Source: Blautia sp.
GTDB taxonomy: Bacteria > Bacillota > Clostridia > Lachnospirales > Lachnospiraceae
Direction: 5' to 3'
Assembly: GCA_023664455.1 (NCBI GenBank)
Contig: JAMPFM010000014.1
Span: 1-57,372 of the forward strand
Length of the DNA stretch: 57,372 nucleotides
Positions 52,101 through 57,372 of this stretch are shown one piece after another. The stretch's first letter is position 1. Every line of letters starts with the position of its first letter. The position numbers and the translations under genes were made by a program. Below the pieces are notes generated by a model that saw only the letters and a list, made by a program, of their open reading frames with translations, did no database searches and was not told the DNA's origin.

Positions 52101-53744
52101 GTTTATCCCTGGATTGCGAAAACAAGGCATTCTACACCGGGCGTCAGCCTGATTTCACCGCCGCCGCACCATGATATTTATTCGATTGAGGACTTGGCGC
52201 AGTTGATTTACGACTTGAAGAACGCCAACACGAGAGCGCGTATTTCCGTCAAACTTGTTTCCGAGGCGGGCGTCGGTACGGTAGCGGCGGGCGTTGCCAA
52301 GGCAGGAGCGCAGGTCATCCTTGTGTCCGGTTATGACGGCGGAACCGGCGCCGCGCCGCGCAATTCCATCCACAACGCGGGACTTCCGTGGGAGCTGGGA
52401 CTGGCGGAAACGCATCAGACCTTAATCCAGAACGGACTGCGCAACAAAGTCCGCATCGAGACAGACGGAAAGCTGATGAGCGGCAGAGATGTGGCGATTG
52501 CGGCGATGCTTGGCGCGGAAGAGTTTGGATTTGCAACGGCGCCGCTTGTGACGATGGGCTGCGTCATGATGAGAGTCTGCAACTTAGATACCTGTCCGGT
52601 GGGCGTGGCGACACAGAACCCGGAACTTCGCAAACGGTTTAAGGGCAAACCGGAATATGTAGAGAACTTCATGAGATTTATTGCGCAGGAACTGAGGGAA
52701 TATATGGCGGCGCTGGGCGTCCGCAGCGTGGATGAACTGGTCGGACGGACGGATTTACTGAAAATGAAGGAAAACCTGTCCGAGAAGCTAAAGAAGATAG
52801 ATTTGAGCCAGATTCTTTCCAATCCTTATGAGAAGAGCAAGGAAAAAGTCATTTTTGACCCTAAACAGGTCTATGACTTTGCGCTGGAAAAGACGCTGGA
52901 TGAAAAGGTGTTGTTGAAACAGCTTACCGGAGCGATGGAAAAAGGAAGCAAGAGGAGTCTGGAAGTGGATGTGTCCAATACGGACAGGACTTTTGGCACG
53001 ATACTCGGTTCCGAGATTACCAGACGCTTTGGCAGCGCTTTGCCGGAAGATACCTACCGCATTCTCTGTAACGGTTCCGGCGGTCAGAGTTTCGGCGCCT
53101 TCATTCCCAAAGGGCTGACCCTGGAGCTGATTGGCGATTCCAACGACTATTTTGGCAAAGGACTTTCCGGCGGCAAGCTGATTGTTTATCCGCCGAAAGG
53201 CTCTAAATTCAGACAGGACGAAAACATTATCATTGGAAACGTGGCGCTCTATGGGGCGACGTCCGGGAAAGCCTTCATCAACGGTGTGGCAGGCGAGCGT
53301 TTCTGCGTCCGCAATTCTGGCGCGGTAGCGGTCGTGGAAGGCGTCGGGGAGCACGGCTGTGAATATATGACCGGCGGGCGCGTGGTAGTGCTCGGACGGA
53401 CCGGCAAGAATTTTGCAGCAGGTATGAGCGGCGGTATTGCGTATGTCCTGGATGAACATAATGATTTGTATACAAAGATTAACAAAGAAATGGTATCTTC
53501 TTATGAGATTACTTCCAAATATGATGTTTTGGATTTGAAGCAGATGATTAAGGAGCACGTGGCATATACCAATTCTGTAAAAGGCAAGGAAATTCTGGAT
53601 AATTTCGGGGAATATCTGCCGAAATTTAAGAAGATTATTCCTCACGATTATGAGCGTATGTTGAAATTGATTGTGCAGATGGAAGAAAAAGGTCTGAGTG
53701 CGGAACAGGCGCAAATCGAAGCATTTTACGCCAACGTACATTAG
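49200..53744 (+). CDS. gltB: Glutamate synthase large subunit
   Basis: 1514 aa from the ATG at 49200 (AAGGAGA upstream). The glutaminase domain starts HDNCGIGACVNIKG; Cys23 is the likely N-terminal nucleophile after removal of a short propeptide. A central domain, the FMN/2-oxoglutarate barrel (STPGVSLISPPPHHD; VILVSGYDGGTGAAP), the [3Fe-4S] cysteines in CNLDTCPVGVATQNP, and the C-terminal GXGXG helix (NGSGGQSFGAF) follow. It makes two glutamates from glutamine and 2-oxoglutarate. The small subunit lies 27 bp downstream. Confidence 0.97.
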   Translation: MFDAKRTAPEAPLYRAEFEHDNCGIGACVNIKGLKSRTTVENALKIVENLEHRAGKDAEGKTGDGVGILTQIPHKFMQKVTKELGINIGGEREYGVGTFFFPQDELQRNQAKKMFEIIAEKEGLEFLGWRTVPINPGVLGHKAVECMPCIMQAFVKKPAGIEKGLAFDRKLYILRRTFEQSTDVTYVVSLSSRTIVYKGMFLVGQLRTFFPDLQDKDYESAIAMVHSRFSTNTNPSWERAHPNRFMVHNGEINTIRGNADKMLAREETMESEHLAGHLHKVLPAISASGSDSAMLDNTLEFLVMSGMPLPLAVMITIPEPWENNKTMSQKKKDFYQYYATMMEPWDGPASILFSDGDIMGAVLDRNGLRPSRYMITDDDTLILSSEVGVLDIDATKIVVKERLHPGKMLLVDTIQGRVIDDDELKEQYASAKPYGEWLDTHLVALQDLKIPNQRVEEFTREERQRMQKAFGYTYEELKTSILPMAKNGSEAIAAMGVDTPIPVLSKAHHPLFHYFKQLFAQVTNPPIDAIREEIVTSTTVYLGTDGNLLEEKPENCNMLKVHNPILTSTDLLKIKNMKSGGFKVEVVPITYYKNTSLEKAIDRLFVEVDRAFRGGVNILILSDRGVDENRVAIPSLLAVSALQQHLVNTKKRTSVAIILESAEPREVHHFATLLGFGASAINPYLAQDSIKELIENHMLDKDYYAAVNDYNDAILHGIVKIASKMGISTIQSYQGSKIFEAIGIDKEVINKYFTNTVCRVGGITLKDIEKEVDTLHSMAFDPLGLSTDLELDTAGHHQMRSGADEHLYNPETIHLLQESTKRGDYELFKQYTKAVNNEESIKTLRGLMDFNYAKKPVPIEEVEAVDSIVTRFKTGAMSYGSISKEAHETLAIAMNRLHGKSNSGEGGEDEDRLRPGEDGVNRCSAIKQVASGRFGVTSEYLNSAQEIQIKMAQGAKPGEGGHLPGGKVYPWIAKTRHSTPGVSLISPPPHHDIYSIEDLAQLIYDLKNANTRARISVKLVSEAGVGTVAAGVAKAGAQVILVSGYDGGTGAAPRNSIHNAGLPWELGLAETHQTLIQNGLRNKVRIETDGKLMSGRDVAIAAMLGAEEFGFATAPLVTMGCVMMRVCNLDTCPVGVATQNPELRKRFKGKPEYVENFMRFIAQELREYMAALGVRSVDELVGRTDLLKMKENLSEKLKKIDLSQILSNPYEKSKEKVIFDPKQVYDFALEKTLDEKVLLKQLTGAMEKGSKRSLEVDVSNTDRTFGTILGSEITRRFGSALPEDTYRILCNGSGGQSFGAFIPKGLTLELIGDSNDYFGKGLSGGKLIVYPPKGSKFRQDENIIIGNVALYGATSGKAFINGVAGERFCVRNSGAVAVVEGVGEHGCEYMTGGRVVVLGRTGKNFAAGMSGGIAYVLDEHNDLYTKINKEMVSSYEITSKYDVLDLKQMIKEHVAYTNSVKGKEILDNFGEYLPKFKKIIPHDYERMLKLIVQMEEKGLSAEQAQIEAFYANVH

Positions 53745-53771
53745 GTTGAGAGAGAAAGGCAGGATATAAAA

Positions 53772-55265
53772 ATGGGAAAACCTACAGGATTTTTGGATTA
53801 TGAGCGCAAAGTTTCCGCTGCGACAAGCCCGAAACAGCGTATAAAAAATTTTAAAGAGTTTCACGAACACCTTTCTATGGAAGAACAGCAGCTGCAGGGC
53901 GCGCGCTGTATGGATTGCGGCGTGCCGTTCTGCCAGTCCGGCATGACCTTATGCGGCATGACTTCTGGCTGCCCGCTGCACAATCTGGTGCCGGAGTGGA
54001 ATGATTTGGTTTACACGGGAAACTGGGAACAGGCATATTACCGCCTTCATAAGACGAATAACTTCCCGGAATTTACGTCGAGGGTCTGCCCCGCGCTCTG
54101 CGAAGCGGCATGCACCTGCAACCTGACAGGGGAGCCGGTGGCGACAAAGGAAAACGAGTATGCAATTATCGAGAATGCTTATGAAAAAGGCTATGCGGCG
54201 GCAAAACCCCCGAAGACGAGAACCGGGAAAACGGTAGCCGTCGTGGGCAGCGGACCTTCCGGTCTTGCGGTGGCGGATCAGCTGAATAAAAGAGGGCATC
54301 TTGTTACGGTATTTGAACGCTCCGATAGAATTGGCGGTCTGCTTATGTATGGTATTCCGAACATGAAACTGGAAAAATCCGTGATTGACAGGAAAATCAA
54401 CGTCATGAAAGAAGAAGGAATAACATTTGTTATTAATACGGATGTGGGAAAAGGCATGAAAGCGGAAAAACTTTTAAAAGAGTTTGACCGTGTGGTTTTA
54501 GCCTGTGGCGCTTCTAATCCGAGAGATATTACCGCACCCGGCAGGGATGCCAAAGGTATTTATTTCGCGGTGGATTTCCTTGGCAGGAACACGAAAAGCC
54601 TTCTGGATTCCGGTTTTCAGGATAAGAAATACATCGATACGAAGGGGAAACATGTGGTGATTATCGGTGGCGGCGATACCGGCAACGACTGTGTAGGCAC
54701 AGCAATCCGCCACGGCGCCCAATCTGTCACCCAGATAGAGATGATGCCGAAAGCGCCGGACGTCAGAGCAGAAGATAATCCTTGGCCAGAATGGCCGAAA
54801 ATCTGCAAGACGGACTATGGTCAGGAGGAAGCGATTGCCGTATACGGTCATGACCCCCGTATCTATGAATCCACTGTCAAAGAATTTATCAAAGACAAAG
54901 AGGGAAATTTAAAGGCGGTCAAAATCGTCGGATTGTGCTGGGAAAAAGACGCTGCGACAGGGCGCATGAACAGCAAGGAAGCGGCGGGTTCCGAACGGGT
55001 GTTAGATGCGGATATCGTGTTGATTGCAGCAGGATTTCTGGGAAGCCAGAAATATGTGACCGATGCGTTTAAAGTGGAGCTTGATGCAAGGACCAATGTG
55101 AAAACAGGAGCAGGCGCCTTTAAGACGTCGGCGGACAATGTATTCGTAACAGGTGATATGCATACCGGACAGTCCCTGGTTGTCAAGGCAATCAGACAGG
55201 GCAGGGAATGTGCGAGGGAAGTGGATGAGAGCCTGATGGGGTATACGAATTTGTATATTCAATAA
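53772..55265 (+). CDS. gltD: Glutamate synthase small subunit
   Basis: 497 aa. The N-terminal [4Fe-4S] Cys clusters are CMDCGVPFC and CPALCEAACTC. The FAD site is VAVVGSGPSGLAVADQL, the NAD(P)H site VIIGGGDTGNDCVGTAIRHG, and the second FAD motif GDMHTGQSLVVKAI. It feeds electrons from NADPH to GltB. Cotranscribed with gltB, it ends at a terminator. Confidence 0.97.
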   Translation: MGKPTGFLDYERKVSAATSPKQRIKNFKEFHEHLSMEEQQLQGARCMDCGVPFCQSGMTLCGMTSGCPLHNLVPEWNDLVYTGNWEQAYYRLHKTNNFPEFTSRVCPALCEAACTCNLTGEPVATKENEYAIIENAYEKGYAAAKPPKTRTGKTVAVVGSGPSGLAVADQLNKRGHLVTVFERSDRIGGLLMYGIPNMKLEKSVIDRKINVMKEEGITFVINTDVGKGMKAEKLLKEFDRVVLACGASNPRDITAPGRDAKGIYFAVDFLGRNTKSLLDSGFQDKKYIDTKGKHVVIIGGGDTGNDCVGTAIRHGAQSVTQIEMMPKAPDVRAEDNPWPEWPKICKTDYGQEEAIAVYGHDPRIYESTVKEFIKDKEGNLKAVKIVGLCWEKDAATGRMNSKEAAGSERVLDADIVLIAAGFLGSQKYVTDAFKVELDARTNVKTGAGAFKTSADNVFVTGDMHTGQSLVVKAIRQGRECAREVDESLMGYTNLYIQ

Positions 55266-55282
55266 TAGGAAATGAATGGAAA

Positions 55283-55320
55283 CAGCCGGAAGAAATCAGA
55301 AATTTTTTCCGGCTGTGGGT
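55283..55320 (+). terminator. Terminator after gltD
   Basis: 9-bp stem CAGCCGGAA/TTCCGGCTG that can extend through AGAAA/TTTTT. The T run is weak on the plus strand, so it may also serve asnA from the other side. Confidence 0.6.
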
Positions 55321-55347
55321 TTATCTTACAGGAAGTCCATCTAATTT

Positions 55348-56358
55348 TTAAAGTAGCGCTATCCCATTGGCCTGTGCCGTTTCCATCATATCTGTCGGCC
55401 AGAGGGAAGACTGCACTTCACCAATATGGGCTTTTCGCAGGAAAAACATACAGATACGGGATTGACCGATACCGCCGCCGATAGTCAACGGTAATTTTTC
55501 TTCCAGAATGGCTTTCTGGAACGGAAGGTTCGCTCTTTCGGGGCAGCCCGCTTTCTCAAGCTGGCTTAAAAGAGAGTCTTTGTCCACCCGAATGCCCATC
55601 GAGGACAATTCCAGGGCGATGTCCAGAACCGGATAATACACCACGATATCCGCATTCAGCGCCCAATCGTCATAGTCCGGGGCGCGACCATCGTGTTTTT
55701 CGCCGGATTTAAGCAAGTCGCCAATCTGCATGATACAGACAGCCCCTTTTTCTTTGCAGATTTCGTATTCGCGCTCTTTCGGCGCCATATCAGGGAGCCT
55801 GTCTTCTAGCTCCTGCGTGGTAAGGAAGAAAATGTCGTGGGGCAGGATTTCCTCTATGTAATCGTAACGGATTGCCATGTATTTTTCGGTTTTGCGCAGC
55901 ACTTTGTAGACGGTGCGCACCGTTTCTTTCAGAAATTCCAGGTTTCTTTCTTCATGGGAAATTATTTTTTCCCAATCCCACTGGTCTACATAGATAGAAT
56001 GGATATTGTCGGTCTGCTCATCCCGGCGGATGGCGCTCATGTCCGTATAAAGCCCTTCCCCGTAGGAAAAACCGTATTTTTGCAGGGCGAAGCGTTTCCA
56101 CTTGGCAAGGGAATGGACGATTTCCGCCGGAGCGTCGTCCTGCTCCTTGATGCCGAAAGTAACCGGGCGTTCCACGCCGTTTAGATTGTCATTCAGCCCG
56201 GAGTCCGGGTCTACAAAGAGGGGCGCTGAGACGCGCAGCAGGTGGAGCCGCTCCGCCAGCAGGGTCTGGAAAAAGTCTTTCACGGTTTTGATGCCAATCT
56301 GCGTATCGTGGAGATTCAGGGCGGATTGGTAGTTGGTGGGGATGATGAAATGGTTCAT
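55348..56358 (-). CDS. asnA: Aspartate--ammonia ligase (asparagine synthetase A)
   Basis: 336 aa, the usual ~330. It resembles class II aminoacyl-tRNA synthetases. It begins with FIIPTNYQSALNLHDTQIG, and has RVSAPLFVDPDSGLNDNLNG, RPVTFGI, IYVDQWDWEKII and the C-terminal GGGIGQSRICMFFLRKAHIG. It makes asparagine from aspartate, ATP and free ammonia, complementing the neighbouring ammonia-assimilating GltBD. AAAAAGGAGG precedes the ATG. It lies 22 bp after the methyltransferase gene, sharing its promoter. Confidence 0.97.
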   Translation of the reverse strand: MNHFIIPTNYQSALNLHDTQIGIKTVKDFFQTLLAERLHLLRVSAPLFVDPDSGLNDNLNGVERPVTFGIKEQDDAPAEIVHSLAKWKRFALQKYGFSYGEGLYTDMSAIRRDEQTDNIHSIYVDQWDWEKIISHEERNLEFLKETVRTVYKVLRKTEKYMAIRYDYIEEILPHDIFFLTTQELEDRLPDMAPKEREYEICKEKGAVCIMQIGDLLKSGEKHDGRAPDYDDWALNADIVVYYPVLDIALELSSMGIRVDKDSLLSQLEKAGCPERANLPFQKAILEEKLPLTIGGGIGQSRICMFFLRKAHIGEVQSSLWPTDMMETAQANGIALL

Positions 56359-56380
56359 GGAAAAAGCCTCCTTTTTATGT

Positions 56381-57160
56381 TTATTTAAGTGCAGTTCTCT
56401 GCAGATACCAGCTATAGCCGTCGAAGATAAGCTGTTTTGTCTGGGAGTGGAAAATGGGGGTTAGTGTTTTGTTCATCCAGGCGTAGATTTCTGCTTCACT
56501 CTTGTGGCCTGCGGTAATCTGGGCGTTGACATTGGACTGAATCATCATAAAACGGATGAAGGATTCTTTTTCAAAAGGATATTGTAATTGATAAGCAACC
56601 TGCCCCTTCATTTGTAAGCCTGTAGGGAGATCCTGCGCGGTCCATACGTTTTCCTGTCTGGGCGGTTTCGGGAAAAGCGGAAGGTATTGTTCGTTATACC
56701 ATTGGGTATAGGTCTCGTTTCCTGTCATTTTGTCCGATATCCAGAAATCATATATCACGAGGAGCGCATTATCGGTTGTAACCTGTATCATATTTTGCGC
56801 AAAAGCATCTTTATCCACCCAGTTGACGACGCCGGCAGCAGTCACAATGTCATACGGGGTATCCGGTATCCGGGTTTCTTCTGCCTTCGCCGTGTAGAAA
56901 GTAAAGTTGGAATCGGGATAGAGCTGTCTGCATAGTTTAATCATTTCCGGGGAAATATCCGTCCCAGTGACTTTATCGCTAAGAAGGCGCAGCGCTTTCG
57001 TAGAGAGACCCGCACCGCAGCCTACGTCCAGTCCGTTCTGGAAGGGGGTGTTTATGGAGCAGTCTTTTTTTAGCTGCTCTATTACCAGTTTATGTAGAAA
57101 AGGTCGGTCTTTTGCATATCCGGTGGCGATTCTTTTTTCGTCGAAGGATTTGTTGTTCAT
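56381..57160 (-). CDS. Class I SAM-dependent methyltransferase
   Basis: 259 aa. Rossmann motif I is GLDVGCGAGLSTKAL; then VTGTDISPEMIKLC (acidic end of strand 2), YDIVTAAGVVNWVD (motif post-II) and NALLVIYDFWISD. The C-terminal part (about 165-255) is probably the substrate cap. It belongs to the broad UbiE/Methyltransf_11-like group; the substrate is unknown. First gene of the unit with asnA, with a near-consensus promoter upstream. Confidence 0.9.
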   Translation of the reverse strand: MNNKSFDEKRIATGYAKDRPFLHKLVIEQLKKDCSINTPFQNGLDVGCGAGLSTKALRLLSDKVTGTDISPEMIKLCRQLYPDSNFTFYTAKAEETRIPDTPYDIVTAAGVVNWVDKDAFAQNMIQVTTDNALLVIYDFWISDKMTGNETYTQWYNEQYLPLFPKPPRQENVWTAQDLPTGLQMKGQVAYQLQYPFEKESFIRFMMIQSNVNAQITAGHKSEAEIYAWMNKTLTPIFHSQTKQLIFDGYSWYLQRTALK

Positions 57161-57208
57161 GAGAAAAATTGCCTTTCTATTTTGGAAAATTTGTGGTGAT
57201 TCTTTCTA

Positions 57209-57237
57209 ATTATAAGGGGTGGGGGGTTTTTCGTCAA
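57209..57237 (-). promoter_or_regulatory. Promoter of the methyltransferase-asnA unit
   Basis: Minus-strand TTGACG (57237-57232), 17-bp spacer rich in C, TATAAT (57214-57209). About 50 bases before the ATG. Confidence 0.8.
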
Positions 57238-57316
57238 TATGGGGGGCAGCAGGGGCACGGAAATCAATTTTCAGTCAGCATGTAAATATTGAGGTGGCAG
57301 GGCAGATAGAAATCCC

Positions 57317-57372
57317 GCGAAGGCACGCTCTCGCTCCGTGAAAAACGCAGCGGTACTAAGCTCAAAAGCCGC
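57317..57372 (-). repeat. Hairpin repeat element, copy 3, cut by the window end
   Basis: On the minus strand the sequence runs GCGGCTTTTGAGCTTAGTAC, then CGCTGCGTT and AGCGAGAGCGTGCCT. These match the centre and right half of copies 1 and 2. The outer part, beyond 57317, differs from their terminal repeats, so this copy is a diverged subtype. The rest lies outside the window. Confidence 0.7.

Noticed and set aside
52788-53870. 360-residue open frame opposite gltB
   Set aside because: Runs antisense through a strongly conserved GltB C-terminus; composition is that of a shadow frame.

Overview
The window looks like chromosome from an anaerobic, spore-forming, low-to-moderate-GC Firmicute, most likely a Lachnospiraceae-type gut Clostridium. 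The evidence is an alpha/beta small acid-soluble spore protein, a complete tig-clpP-clpX-engB block, a glutaminyl-tRNA synthetase, the conserved clostridial families DUF2225 and DUF6062, a PTS-linked GlcNAc operon, and Firmicute-type promoters and ribosome binding sites. No rRNA, tRNA, CRISPR array or prophage was found.

Layout. 1-4100 is an AT-rich accessory locus. Two convergent genes (an unknown helical-repeat protein and a D-Ala-D-Ala-ligase-like ATP-grasp enzyme) lie between perfect 23-bp inverted repeats beside a tyrosine recombinase. A promoter outside the repeats points inward, so the locus reads as an invertible switch that chooses which gene is transcribed. 4.2-11.3 kb holds a chemoreceptor and a two-gene unit of a DHH phosphoesterase and a membrane TIR/beta-propeller protein. 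11.5-17.6 kb holds glnS, DUF2225, a TetR regulator, a small acidic protein, DUF6062 and a HAD phosphatase. 17.6-23.7 kb is an alpha-glucan uptake operon (binding lipoprotein, two permeases, MalQ, LacI regulator) with tandem LacI-type operators at its promoter. 23.7-28.3 kb holds a CYTH protein, a hairpin repeat, a DJ-1/PfpI protein, the SASP gene with a sigma-G-like promoter, and an ABC importer whose permease and ATPase are fused. 28.3-33.5 kb is tig-clpP-clpX, engB and a YtvI-like membrane protein. 33.5-37.8 kb holds a D-2-hydroxyacid dehydrogenase, VanZ-like and HdeD-like proteins, a RelB-PIN toxin-antitoxin pair and a GNAT enzyme.

37.8-45.1 kb is a self-contained GlcNAc PTS regulon: a LicT-type antiterminator with its RAT/terminator leader, EIIA, enzyme I, HPr, EIICB, NagB and NagA. 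It should import and phosphorylate GlcNAc and convert it to fructose-6-phosphate. Its HPr has Lys at position 46 in place of the regulatory Ser, and the antiterminator lacks both PRD2 histidines, so the usual HPr-borne catabolite inputs seem to be missing. 45.1-57.4 kb holds a second copy of the hairpin repeat, a TPP-riboswitch-controlled thiT, an orphan Phd antitoxin, a HAD phosphatase, a CPBP protease, a membrane protein, gltB-gltD with a terminator-like leader, and a methyltransferase-asnA operon. GltBD and AsnA together form an ammonia and amide assimilation block. The window ends inside a third, partial copy of the hairpin repeat.

The strongest candidates for something undescribed are the 1-4100 invertible locus, the DHH/TIR pair, the rewired PTS control and the three-way-junction RNA at the end of nagB. 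Protein functions rest on motifs recognised by eye; no database search was run.
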